64,000 bases of DNA from Nocardioides sp. Iso805N (GTDB taxonomy: Bacteria; Actinomycetota; Actinomycetes; Propionibacteriales; Nocardioidaceae), in assembly GCF_000364605.1 (NCBI RefSeq), contig NZ_KB822576.1:372001-436000 (forward strand). Reading direction: 5' to 3'. The stretch's first letter is position 1, and each line of letters opens with the position of its first letter. The notes beneath the pieces were generated by a model. The model had not been told where the DNA came from. It did no database searches and was given only the letters and a program-made list of their open reading frames with translations. The position numbers were made by a program, and so were the translations under genes. Of this stretch, positions 51,062 to 59,416 are shown piece by piece.

Positions 51062-52510
51062 TCAGGCGAGCAGCACCACGCTGATCGTCGTACTCCCAGG
51101 ACGTGAGTCCAGCGCGACCGAGCCGCCGTGCGAGGTGACGATGGCCTGGACCAGCGACAACCCGAGGCCCGCTCCGCCATCGCGGTGCTCACGGTGGCGG
51201 GACTGGTCGCCACGGCTGAACCGCTCGAAGGCGTGGTCGACCAGGTCCGGCGGAAAGCCGGGGCCGTCGTCGTGCACGCTGAACCCGCCAGGCCGCACCG
51301 CCACGGTGATGGTCGTCCCCGTCGGGGTGTACTTGCGGGCGTTGGTCAGCAGATTGGTGATCACCTGGTGCAACCGGAGCCGGTCCCCCACCACCAGCAC
51401 CGGCGCAGGGTCCTCCAGATCGCTCTCGGCCGGGAGCACCACTCGCCAGTGGTGCTGGGGCGAGATCACCCGGGCATCGGAGACCGCCTCGAGCAGCAGC
51501 TGGGTCAGGTCGACCGGCTGACGCTCGAGCGCACGGCCCGAATCCAGCCGCGCGAGGAGCAGCAGATCCTCGACCAGCGCCGACATCCGGACCGACTCCT
51601 CCTCCACCTTGGCTAGCGCGGTCTTGGTGGCCTGCTCGTCGCCGGGCCGGCGCTGTGCCAACTCGGTGTAGCCGCGGATCGTGGTCAGCGGCGTCCGGAG
51701 CTCGTGCGACGCGTCGGCGACGAACTGTCGCACCTGCTGCTCGCTGCGATGTCGTGCCCGCAGCGAAGCCTCGACGTGCTGGATCAGGGTGTTGAGAGCA
51801 GCACCGACCTGACCGACCTCGGTCGCCTCGTCGGTCAGATGGTCCGGCACGCGCGCCGTCACGTGGATCGCGCCGGAGGCCAGCGGCAACGCCGCCACCG
51901 CGTGCGCCGTGCCCGCGACCTCGCGCAGCGGCCGGAGCTGACGGCGTACGACGACGACACCCACGCCGGCCGCGATGCTGACCCCGAGCAGGGTGAGCAG
52001 CGCCTCCCAACCAATCAGGTTGTGGATCGTGGAATCGACGACGGAGGTCGGCAGCCCCGTCACCATCACCACCGAGCCGGTCTCCCCGATCACCTGCCCA
52101 CTACGTGCGATCACTCGGTAACTGCCGAAGCCGGGCAGCCGAACGCTGTGGATCCGACCGTCACGAGGAACGCCCAGGAGTGCTGCGGTCGCGGTGTCGG
52201 AAAGCCCTCGATACTGCCCCGACACGTCGGTGAGCACGCCGCCCTCCACCTGGGAGCGGGCGTCGAGCGGGACCAGGGCGAGCAGCGTGCCGGGACCGCG
52301 ATTGTGGGTGTCGGGTGCGCTGACCCGGGCAGGGAGGTGCTTCACGTCCTCGTCGAGCCGGTCCATCAGCGAGGACCGCATCGCCAGCGTGGTCAGGGTG
52401 ACGGTCAGCACGCAGACGACGGCGACCAGCGCCACGGCCGTGATCACCAGCCTGGAGGTCAGTGAGACCCAGCGCCGGGGCGACTCCTCGGCCGCGTGGA
52501 GCGTGGACAC
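51062..52510 (-). CDS. Sensor histidine kinase (OmpR-partner type, HAMP-HisKA-HATPase)
   Basis: The 482-residue kinase has two membrane helices (about 22-44 and 168-190) around an extracytoplasmic sensor, a HAMP linker (190-245), HisKA with His269 in DASHELRTPL, an N-box NLLTNARKYTP near 396 and G-boxes DDGPGF and GAGLGLSL. It belongs with the response regulator gene 47 bases upstream. Position after a MacAB-like export cassette suggests it senses envelope stress or a toxic compound and controls that cassette; this is inference. Confidence 0.88.
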   Translation of the reverse strand: MSTLHAAEESPRRWVSLTSRLVITAVALVAVVCVLTVTLTTLAMRSSLMDRLDEDVKHLPARVSAPDTHNRGPGTLLALVPLDARSQVEGGVLTDVSGQYRGLSDTATAALLGVPRDGRIHSVRLPGFGSYRVIARSGQVIGETGSVVMVTGLPTSVVDSTIHNLIGWEALLTLLGVSIAAGVGVVVVRRQLRPLREVAGTAHAVAALPLASGAIHVTARVPDHLTDEATEVGQVGAALNTLIQHVEASLRARHRSEQQVRQFVADASHELRTPLTTIRGYTELAQRRPGDEQATKTALAKVEEESVRMSALVEDLLLLARLDSGRALERQPVDLTQLLLEAVSDARVISPQHHWRVVLPAESDLEDPAPVLVVGDRLRLHQVITNLLTNARKYTPTGTTITVAVRPGGFSVHDDGPGFPPDLVDHAFERFSRGDQSRHREHRDGGAGLGLSLVQAIVTSHGGSVALDSRPGSTTISVVLLA

Positions 52511-52557
52511 GGCTTCCCCTGTCGGACTGTCGGTCCTGGCGAGGACCGGTGCGCGGC

Positions 52558-53301
52558 TCAGTCTGCCTGCTCGGTCTGCTGCGCGGGCTTCAGGACGTAG
52601 CCGGCGCCCCGCATGGTGTGGATCATCGGCGCACGGCCCACGTCGATCTTCTTGCGCAGGTAGGAGATGTAGAGCTCCACGACGTTGGCCTGGCCGCCGA
52701 AGTCGTAGTTCCAGACCCGGTCGAGGATCTGCGCCTTGCTCACCACCCGGCGCTGGTTGCGCATCAGGTAGCGGAGCAGCTCGAACTCCGTGGCGGTCAG
52801 ACTGATCTCGTCACCGCCACGGAAAACCTCACGGCTGTCCTCATCCAGCTCCAGGTCACCGACGCTGAGCACCGAGCGGGCGTCGGCGCGGTGCGCGCCG
52901 GCCCGACGCATCAGCGCCCGCAGCCGAGCGACGACCTCCTCGAGCGAGAACGGCTTGGTGACGTAGTCGTCGCCACCCGCCGTCAGGCCGGCGATCCGGT
53001 CCTCGACCGCGTCGCGGGCGGTCAGGAAGACGACGGGTACGTCGGGGTCGTCGCGGCGGACCCGACGAAGCACCTCGAGGCCGTCGATGTCGGGCAGCAT
53101 GATGTCGAGCACGATCGCATCGGGCTCGAAACCGCGAGCCGTCTGGACGGCATCGGCACCGGTGTGGGCCGAGCTGACCTGGAAGCCCTCGTAGCGCAGC
53201 GCCATCATGATCAGCTCAGCGATATTGATCTCGTCGTCCACCACGAGGACTCGCAGCGGCGACCCGTCGGGCCTGGTGAGCTCAGGCGCAGCAGACGTCA
53301 T
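52558..53301 (-). CDS. Response regulator, OmpR/PhoB family
   Basis: The 247-residue regulator has a receiver domain (acidic pair Asp22-Asp23, phospho-acceptor Asp66 in VLDIMLPDIDG, Lys116 in VTKPF) and a winged-helix DNA-binding domain (about 145-240, with LTATEFELLRYLMRN and VVELYISYLRKKI), close to the TcrA/MprA group. It is followed by its kinase gene. The ATG at 53301 lies directly after an inverted repeat and has no clear ribosome binding site or TAnnnT hexamer, so expression may depend on the upstream operon. Confidence 0.9.
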   Translation of the reverse strand: MTSAAPELTRPDGSPLRVLVVDDEINIAELIMMALRYEGFQVSSAHTGADAVQTARGFEPDAIVLDIMLPDIDGLEVLRRVRRDDPDVPVVFLTARDAVEDRIAGLTAGGDDYVTKPFSLEEVVARLRALMRRAGAHRADARSVLSVGDLELDEDSREVFRGGDEISLTATEFELLRYLMRNQRRVVSKAQILDRVWNYDFGGQANVVELYISYLRKKIDVGRAPMIHTMRGAGYVLKPAQQTEQAD

Positions 53302-53302
53302 A

Positions 53303-53343
53303 GCGCACAGGTTCCCGCACCAGTCTGTGGGGAACCTGTGCGC
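53303..53343. terminator. Perfect inverted repeat between export operon and response regulator gene
   Basis: Arms of 14 bases (53303-53316 and 53330-53343) with a 13-base spacer lie 6 bases past the adaptor stop and one base before the regulator's ATG. It may be a terminator or attenuator of the export operon, or an operator. Confidence 0.5.
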
Positions 53344-53349
53344 CTGTTG

Positions 53350-55209
53350 TCAGCCTCGGCCCGCGAATCCTGCTCCCCCGCTGAAGCCGCCGCCGGTGAA
53401 CCCGCCGCCGGTGCCGCCGCCGAACGTGCGGTTGGTGGTGGTCGAGCCGCTGGTCGGCAGAGCGGTGGACATGTCGGCCAGGACGATCTCCTGGCCGGCC
53501 TTGAGACCGCTGCTCACGACCGTGCGGGTGCGACCGACCAGACCGGTGGTGACGCGGACACGGCTGACCTCGCCGTCGGCGTACACCTCCACGGAGCCGT
53601 TGGATACGGCAGATGTCGGGACCGTGAGGACGTCGGTCGCCGACCCGAGCACGATGCCGACCGACGCGGTCGCGCCTGCCAGCACGTTGAGGCCCTTCTC
53701 GTCGAGCGTGACCGTCACCGGGTAGGTCGAGGACCCGGTGGTGCTCGTCGTCGGCACCTGACCGATGCGGGTCACGCTGCCGGCGTAGGCCTCACTCGCG
53801 CCAGCGGGCGTCACCTCGGCCTTCTGGCCGACCTTGAGCTGGGCGACCTGAGTGCTGCTCAGGCTGAGCTCGACGGTGGTCGTCCCCGGCGCGATCACCA
53901 CCATCGCCGTGCTGCCCGCGCTGGCCGAGTCACCCTTGCCGACCGACAGCTGGCCGACGGTGCCGCTGGCCGGAGCCTTGATGGTGGCACCGGTCAGTGC
54001 CTGGCTGGCGGTGATCAGGGTGGCCTTGGCCGAGTCGATCGAGGCCTGGTCCTTGGCCAGAGTGGCGGCGGTGACCGTCTGGCTGCCGACGTAGCTGCCC
54101 GAGCTACCCGAGCTACCCGAGCGGGACGTCGAGGTCGCAGACCCCGACGAGGCGGACGAGGCGGCACCCGAGACGGAGGACGCCGACTTGTTCGAGCCCT
54201 GGGAGCTCTTGGACGTGGAGCCCGATCCGGTGGAGCCCGATCCGGTGGAGCCCGATCCGGTGGAGCCCGATCCGGTGGAGCCGGACCCCGTCGAACCCGT
54301 ACCGGTGGACGTGCCTGTCGACGTGCCAGCCACCTTCGCTGCGTTGCCCAGCGTGGTCGACAGCGTCGCGAGGGCGTCCCTCAGGTTGCCGGAGCCGCTG
54401 TACTCGGCGTCGGCCACCTTCTGCTGGGCGCTCTGGACCGCGTCGATCGCCGCCCCGCAGGCGTCGCTCCCGGCGCCCGTGCTGGCACTTGCCGACGGTG
54501 AGGCGGTGCTGGAGGGGTCGGCGGAGGAGGAGTCCGAGCTCGCGCAGGCCGTGGTCTCCTGGTCGGTCGCGTCCTTGGCGGCCGCGATGGCCGTGTCGAC
54601 AGCGGTCTGGGCCACCTCGACGGCCTTCTGCTGGGCGGCCAGCTGGGCCAGTGCTTTGGTCAGCGCTGCCGAGGAGCTCCCCGATGAGCTGGTCGAGCCG
54701 GAGCCGGTCGAGTGTGTCGAGCCTTGGTCCGAGGTGGTGGACTTGGTCGAGCCGGCACCAGACGACGACGAGCCGGACGAGCCCGACGTCGAGCCGGACG
54801 TCGAGCCGGACGTCGAGCTGGTGGTCTCGTCAGCCTGGGCGTCCTCGTCCTTCGCCAGCTGATCACGTGCCGAGGCGAGCTGGGCGTCGGCCTTGGTGAC
54901 TGCGGTCTTGAGGCTGGTGGTGTCGAGCCGGGCGAGCAGCTCGCCCTTGGTCACCTTGTCGCCGACGGCGACCTTCAACGTGGCGATCGTGCCGGACGAA
55001 GCGAAGGAGAGGTCCGAGCGCCCGGAGGGGTCGACGGTGCCCGACAGTGCGAGCGTCTGCTCGACGTCGCCGAGGGCCGCCTTCGCGGTCCGGTAGTGGT
55101 CACTCCCGCTGCCGTGCTCGGCGTACGCTGCGACCCCACCGCCGACGAGGACGGCGACGATCGCGACGCCGGCACCGACCCGGACGGCCCGAGTGCGCCA
55201 ACGGCTCAC
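53350..55209 (-). CDS. Efflux periplasmic-adaptor-like protein (HlyD/MacA family) with Ser/Gly-rich repeats
   Basis: The 619-residue protein has an N-terminal membrane anchor (about 10-30), a biotinyl-lipoyl-like segment (VDPSGRSDLSFASSGTI...), and HlyD-type helical and barrel regions (from about 440 GSQTVTAATLAKDQ through VTLDEKGL and VLTVPTSAV). Two long Ser/Thr/Gly-rich inserts (about 126-180 and 220-370) interrupt the adaptor hairpin, one of them a repeated GSTGS unit. The C-terminus is GGGFTGGG-rich. It is the last gene of a five-gene export operon. How it works in a cell without an outer membrane is unclear. Confidence 0.78.
   Translation of the reverse strand: MSRWRTRAVRVGAGVAIVAVLVGGGVAAYAEHGSGSDHYRTAKAALGDVEQTLALSGTVDPSGRSDLSFASSGTIATLKVAVGDKVTKGELLARLDTTSLKTAVTKADAQLASARDQLAKDEDAQADETTSSTSGSTSGSTSGSSGSSSSGAGSTKSTTSDQGSTHSTGSGSTSSSGSSSAALTKALAQLAAQQKAVEVAQTAVDTAIAAAKDATDQETTACASSDSSSADPSSTASPSASASTGAGSDACGAAIDAVQSAQQKVADAEYSGSGNLRDALATLSTTLGNAAKVAGTSTGTSTGTGSTGSGSTGSGSTGSGSTGSGSTGSGSTSKSSQGSNKSASSVSGAASSASSGSATSTSRSGSSGSSGSYVGSQTVTAATLAKDQASIDSAKATLITASQALTGATIKAPASGTVGQLSVGKGDSASAGSTAMVVIAPGTTTVELSLSSTQVAQLKVGQKAEVTPAGASEAYAGSVTRIGQVPTTSTTGSSTYPVTVTLDEKGLNVLAGATASVGIVLGSATDVLTVPTSAVSNGSVEVYADGEVSRVRVTTGLVGRTRTVVSSGLKAGQEIVLADMSTALPTSGSTTTNRTFGGGTGGGFTGGGFSGGAGFAGRG
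54218..54292. repeat. 15-bp tandem repeat inside the adaptor gene
   Basis: Four identical 15-base units (54218-54232, 54233-54247, 54248-54262, 54263-54277) and a diverged fifth (54278-54292) encode repeats of GSTGS on the minus strand. Copy-number change would keep the reading frame. Confidence 0.85.
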
Positions 55210-56099
55210 GCCGCGCCGCCCTGGTTGGAGCCCGCACCCTGACCGCCGGCGCCCTGTCCGCGACCACCGAAGCCGGTGCTGCAGGCGCCGTCGACCGGAT
55301 CGCTGACCGTCAGCCGGGTGGCGGCGACCGCGCCGGTGTCATCGGACTGACCGACGGCGACCACGCACTTGCCCACCTTCAGCGCGGAGGCGTCGGAGGT
55401 CTTGGTGGCGGTGTACGTCGTCGATCCGCTCACGGTGACGGCGATGCTGCTGCTCGCGCTGGCGCCGGGGAAGCTGGATGCCACGGTGAAGCCGGTGCCG
55501 GAGACGGCGGTGACCTTGCCGTTGGCGCCGCCGAACCCGCGACCGCCGCCCGGGAAGCCGCTGGCACCGCGGCTGGGGAAGTTGCTCGGCCTGCTGGTGG
55601 GCATGCCGCTCGGCCGGGTACCGCCGCCGAATCCACCGCCTCCGAAGCCGCCGGTGCACTCACCGTTGACGGCAGCGGTGACCCGCACGGACGCGGCGGT
55701 CACCGCCGTGTTCGAGCGGGATCCGGAGGAGGAGCCGGAGGGCCCCGAGGTGTCGGTGACCGGGGTGACGGTGACGCAGCTGCCGACCTTGACCGCGCTC
55801 AGCGCGGCGGCGACCTGGGCGCTGATGGCGGTCTTGGCGGTGTAGGTGACGGCGACCTGACCGTCGGTCTGGTTCTGCACCTGCAGCGTGGAGCCGTCCT
55901 TGGCAGCGATCTGGCCCGATGCTCCCGGCGTACGATCCCGGGCGTTGTCCTGGCCGGAGCCGTTGGCTGCGGCGCTGGCCTGGGCCGAGGGCGCGGAGCC
56001 GCTGTCGGAGGCGCTGTCGGAGGACGAGCTGCCGCAAGCGGTGAGTGAGAGGAGAGCGATCGCGGCGGTGGCGACGGCGAAGAGGGGACGACGAGACAT
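55206..56099 (-). CDS. Lipoprotein with two tandem DUF5666-like modules
   Basis: The 297-residue protein has a lipoprotein signal with lipobox LTAC (Cys22), a Ser/Ala/Asp-rich linker and two similar modules: residues about 60-115 (GQIAAKDGSTLQVQN...SCVTVTP) and about 190-260 (GKVTAVSGTGFTVAS...KCVVAVG), each with a GK/GQ strand start and a conserved Cys near its end. This resembles a duplicated DUF5666 fold. Gly-rich segments lie between and after them. It overlaps the next adaptor gene by four bases and is part of the export operon; a surface or substrate-binding role is guessed. Confidence 0.7.
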   Translation of the reverse strand: MSRRPLFAVATAAIALLSLTACGSSSSDSASDSGSAPSAQASAAANGSGQDNARDRTPGASGQIAAKDGSTLQVQNQTDGQVAVTYTAKTAISAQVAAALSAVKVGSCVTVTPVTDTSGPSGSSSGSRSNTAVTAASVRVTAAVNGECTGGFGGGGFGGGTRPSGMPTSRPSNFPSRGASGFPGGGRGFGGANGKVTAVSGTGFTVASSFPGASASSSIAVTVSGSTTYTATKTSDASALKVGKCVVAVGQSDDTGAVAATRLTVSDPVDGACSTGFGGRGQGAGGQGAGSNQGGAA

Positions 56100-56109
56100 G
56101 GCAGGCTCC

Positions 56110-57339
56110 TTATTCCGAACGCAGAGCGTCGATGGGGGTCAGACGGGCGGCGCGGCTGGCGGGGTAGACCCCGAAGCCGATGCCGAGGATGAGTGAGGTG
56201 CCGATCGCGCCGGCGGTGGCCACCAGCGAGAGCGAGACCGGCTGGTTGATCAGGCTCGGCAGGACCGCGGCCCCGACCACCGCGATGATCACGCCGATGA
56301 TGCCGCCGGCCAGACCGAGTAACGAGGCCTCCACCAGGAACTGGCGCCGGATCACCCGCGGCGCAGCCCCCAGGGCCTTGCGCAGCCCGATCTCGCGGAT
56401 CCGCTCGGTGACCGAGACCAGCATGATGTTCATGACCCCGATCCCACCGACCAGCAGCGAGATCCCCGCGATCCCGGTCAACAGCACCGTCAGGGTCTTG
56501 TTGGTCGAGTTCGCGGTCGCCACCAGCGACTGCTGGGAGGAGATCGAGAAGTCGGCCGTGCTCGCGCTGACACCGTGCAGGTTGGTCAACAACCCATCGA
56601 TCTCCTGATAGGCCGCCGAGAGCGCGTCGCCGCTTTGGGCCTGGACATAGATCGTGGAGACCGAGGCGTTGGTCGAGCCGGTGAGACGCTTCGCGGTGGT
56701 CATCGGCGTCACCGCCTGGTCGTCCTCGCTGGTCCCCGAGGAGGAGGAGCCGCTGGAGGCCAGCACGCCGATGACCGTCATCTGGGTGCCATCGACCGTC
56801 ACGGACTGCCCCACCGGGCTGACCGGACCGGAGAACAGCTCGCTGGCCGTATCAGCACCCAGCACCACCACGTGGGCAGCGCTGGTGACCTCGTCCTCGT
56901 TGAAGAACCGCCCCGCCGACAAGCTCCGCTTGCGGACCTCGGGCCAGCTCGTGGTGGTGCCCACGATCGAGGTGGTCCAGTTGGTGGTGCCGTTGACCAG
57001 CTCAGCGCTGGTGGAGGTCTGCGCCGCAACGTTCTTCACGTCCGGGGCCACGGTCTTGTCCGCGATCGCCTCCGCGTCCTGCAGGGTCAGCGTGGAGGCC
57101 GACCCGAAGCCGCCCCGCACACCACTGGAGCTGGTGGTGCTGCCCGGGGAGACGATCAACAAGTTGGAGCCCAACGCACTGATCTGGTCCTTGACCTTGT
57201 CCTGGGCCCCCTGACCGAACCCGACGGTGAGGATCACCGAGGAGATGCCGATCACGATGCCGAGCATCGTCAAGATGCTGCGCATCCGATGCGCCCGCAC
57301 CGCATCCACCGCAGAGCGGAACGTCTCGAGCCAGTTCAT
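56110..57339 (-). CDS. ABC transporter permease, MacB/FtsX type
   Basis: The 409-residue permease has four membrane helices (about 20-45, 285-310, 335-360, 370-392) and the large MacB-type extracytoplasmic domain between the first two. The motifs MRSILTMLGIVIGISSVI and SVTERIREIGLRKALGA are those of the MacB family, which moves substrates by mechanotransmission. It overlaps the ATPase gene by four bases; the lipoprotein gene starts ten bases after its stop. Substrates in the family include macrolides and peptides; here unknown. Confidence 0.88.
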   Translation of the reverse strand: MNWLETFRSAVDAVRAHRMRSILTMLGIVIGISSVILTVGFGQGAQDKVKDQISALGSNLLIVSPGSTTSSSGVRGGFGSASTLTLQDAEAIADKTVAPDVKNVAAQTSTSAELVNGTTNWTTSIVGTTTSWPEVRKRSLSAGRFFNEDEVTSAAHVVVLGADTASELFSGPVSPVGQSVTVDGTQMTVIGVLASSGSSSSGTSEDDQAVTPMTTAKRLTGSTNASVSTIYVQAQSGDALSAAYQEIDGLLTNLHGVSASTADFSISSQQSLVATANSTNKTLTVLLTGIAGISLLVGGIGVMNIMLVSVTERIREIGLRKALGAAPRVIRRQFLVEASLLGLAGGIIGVIIAVVGAAVLPSLINQPVSLSLVATAGAIGTSLILGIGFGVYPASRAARLTPIDALRSE

Positions 57340-58043
57340 GCCGCCACCAGCTCGTCAGAGGTGATCTGCCCATCACGGATCACCAGGTTGCGCTGCGCGC
57401 GGGCCGCGACCTCGTGCTCGTGGGTGATCAACACGATCGTGCGACCGCTGTGGTGCAGCTCATCGAGCAGGCCCAAGACCGCCTCGGTCGAGACCGAGTC
57501 CAGGTTCCCGGTCGGCTCATCGGCCAAGATGATGTCCGGCTCGCTCACCAGCGCGCGGGCGACAGCCACCCGCTGCTGCTGACCACCGGACAACTCACCG
57601 GGACGGTTCTCCACCCGATCGCCCAGACCGACCCGCTCCAAGGCACGGATCGAGCGCTCGCGCCGCTCCGCACGCCCGATCCCGGCATAGATCAGCGGGA
57701 GCTCGACATTGCGCCACGCCGGCAACGACGTGAGCAGGTTGAACTGCTGGAACACGAACCCGATCCGACGATTGCGCACATGCGCCAGCTGCGCCTCCGA
57801 CATCGTCGAGACATCCTCACCACCCAACAGGTAGGTGCCGTCGGACGGGTTGTCCAAGCAACCCAGGATGTTCATCAACGTGGACTTCCCGGAACCGGAC
57901 GGACCGATCACCGCGACGTACTCGCCCTGGTTGATGGTGATATCCACCCCGCGCAGCGCCTCGAACTCGATGCTGCCACTGCGATACATCTTGCGAATCC
58001 CCGCCAGCTCCACCACCGGCTCGGGAACGATCAGCCGGCTCAC
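57336..58043 (-). CDS. ABC transporter ATP-binding protein, MacB/LolD type
   Basis: The 235-residue ATPase has a Walker A motif GPSGSGKST at 47-55, Q-loop near 99, the signature LSGGQQQR at 151-158, Walker B ILADEP at 172-177 with catalytic Glu176, and H-loop His206. It powers the permease encoded next, overlapping by four bases at each end. The FVFQQFNLL pattern and EPTGNLD places it in the MacB/LolD group. Confidence 0.92.
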   Translation of the reverse strand: MSRLIVPEPVVELAGIRKMYRSGSIEFEALRGVDITINQGEYVAVIGPSGSGKSTLMNILGCLDNPSDGTYLLGGEDVSTMSEAQLAHVRNRRIGFVFQQFNLLTSLPAWRNVELPLIYAGIGRAERRERSIRALERVGLGDRVENRPGELSGGQQQRVAVARALVSEPDIILADEPTGNLDSVSTEAVLGLLDELHHSGRTIVLITHEHEVAARAQRNLVIRDGQITSDELVAA

Positions 58044-59257
58044 TGCCCGCCACCCGGGAAGCCGCCCGCGCCGCCGCCCGGGAACGTGCCGGTGCCGCCG
58101 CCGGTGAAGCCGCCGCCACCTGTGAAGCCGCCACCGGTGCCGTTACGCCGGGTGGTCCCGCTACCAGTGCCGCTCGGCAGAGTGATGCCGGGGATCTGGA
58201 CGGTGTCGCCGCTGGAGAGTCCGGAGACGATCTGGGTGCTAACGCCGTAGACGGTGCCGATCTTGACCGGCGTCTTGACCGCCTTCCCGTTGACCACCTT
58301 CATCACGTACGTGCTGCTGCCCGAGGACTGGATCGCCCGGCTGCTCACCGTCAGGACGTTGTCGACCTGCTTGACGATGATCGAGGCGGTCGCACTCGTG
58401 CCGGCGTAGATACCCTTCTGCGCACCGGTGAGGTCGATCGTGACGGGGAAGACCGCCGCGCCGCTGTCGCTGGTCTGGGCGACCAGGCCGACCGAGGCGA
58501 CGGTGCCATAGATGGTGGCGGTGCTGCCGGTCGCGGTGATCGTGGCCTGCATCCCCTTCTTCACCTGGGTCGCCTCATCGGCCGAGACCGTCGCATCCAC
58601 GATGTACTTGTTGGTCGAGGTCACCGTGACAGCACTGGTGCTCGACGTGCTGGAGCTGGCAGCGTTCGACATGGAGTTGCTCGCGCCGCTCGAGCCGCTG
58701 TTGCCCGAGCCGGAGCCGCTCACCACGTCACCGACAGCCAGATCGATCGAGGCGACGGTGCCATTGATCGTCGAACGCAGCACCGCATCGGTCACATCCT
58801 GCTTCGCCGACTCCAGATCCGACTCCGCCGACAGCACAGCGGTCTGGTCCGCAGCAAGCTGGACCGCCGAAGCATCCGCATCGATATCGTCGGTGTGCTG
58901 AGTCACCGCCGCGGCATAAGAAGCCTGCGCCGCAGTACGAGCAGCAACCAACGCCGCATCATCGACCTTCGCGATCGCCTGACCCTTGGACACCGTGTCG
59001 CCAGCCGCGACGTACACCTTGGTCACCGTGCCCGAGACACCGAAGTCGAGATCGGCGGTCTTGGCCGGCTCGATCGTCCCCGACGCGCTCACGCTCTGCT
59101 TGACGGTCCCGGATGAGGCAGTGGCGGTGAGTGCCTGCGTAGCGCCGGCCCCGTCATCCCGGGTCAACAGCCACGTACCGATACCGCCGACCACGACGAG
59201 GACGGCGACGAGCGCCAGCCAGCCCCGCTTCCCGGGTCGCCTCAACCTGCGCTTCAC
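58040..59257 (-). CDS. Efflux adaptor protein (MacA/HlyD family)
   Basis: The 405-residue adaptor has an N-terminal membrane anchor (about 12-33), lipoyl-like halves around residues 60-110 (VDPx-like IEPAKTADLDFGVSGTVTKVYVAAGDTV) and 160-185, a helical hairpin, a Ser/Asn-rich insert (about 190-215), and a barrel with membrane-proximal part, ending in a GGGFTGGG tail. It is the first gene of the export operon. GTG at 59257 has a GAGGTGG site seven bases upstream. The Gly-rich C-terminal tail resembles those of the other two secreted proteins of the operon. Confidence 0.82.
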   Translation of the reverse strand: MKRRLRRPGKRGWLALVAVLVVVGGIGTWLLTRDDGAGATQALTATASSGTVKQSVSASGTIEPAKTADLDFGVSGTVTKVYVAAGDTVSKGQAIAKVDDAALVAARTAAQASYAAAVTQHTDDIDADASAVQLAADQTAVLSAESDLESAKQDVTDAVLRSTINGTVASIDLAVGDVVSGSGSGNSGSSGASNSMSNAASSSTSSTSAVTVTSTNKYIVDATVSADEATQVKKGMQATITATGSTATIYGTVASVGLVAQTSDSGAAVFPVTIDLTGAQKGIYAGTSATASIIVKQVDNVLTVSSRAIQSSGSSTYVMKVVNGKAVKTPVKIGTVYGVSTQIVSGLSSGDTVQIPGITLPSGTGSGTTRRNGTGGGFTGGGGFTGGGTGTFPGGGAGGFPGGGQ

Positions 59258-59283
59258 TGCAACGCCACCTCTTCACGTCCGAA

Positions 59284-59293
59284 TTGACGTCAA
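59284..59293. promoter_or_regulatory. TTGACGTCAA palindrome upstream of the export operon
   Basis: A perfect ten-base palindrome lies 27 bases before the first adaptor gene; a second ACGTC half-site sits one turn away (59274-59279). It is a candidate operator for the OmpR-type regulator of the same cluster, by position only. Confidence 0.3.
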
Positions 59294-59340
59294 GAGCCTC
59301 GCGGCGATGCCTGAAAGAAACCCATGAGCAACGCAAAGAC

Positions 59341-59365
59341 GATTCTGTGACCTCTTCACAGAATC
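59341..59365 (-). terminator. Hairpin after the pspAB gene
   Basis: Two perfect ten-base arms (59341-59350, 59356-59365) with a five-base loop lie about 50 bases past the pspAB stop and upstream of the export operon. Confidence 0.55.
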
Positions 59366-59416
59366 TCGTTGCCGGCCGTGCTGACCAGGGACTTTCGGCC
59401 TGGTCAGAGGGCTATC

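Noticed and set aside
54120..54800. Repeated Ser/Thr codons read as a CRISPR-like array
   Set aside because: Repeats are 15 bp, in frame within a coding gene and without spacers of constant size.
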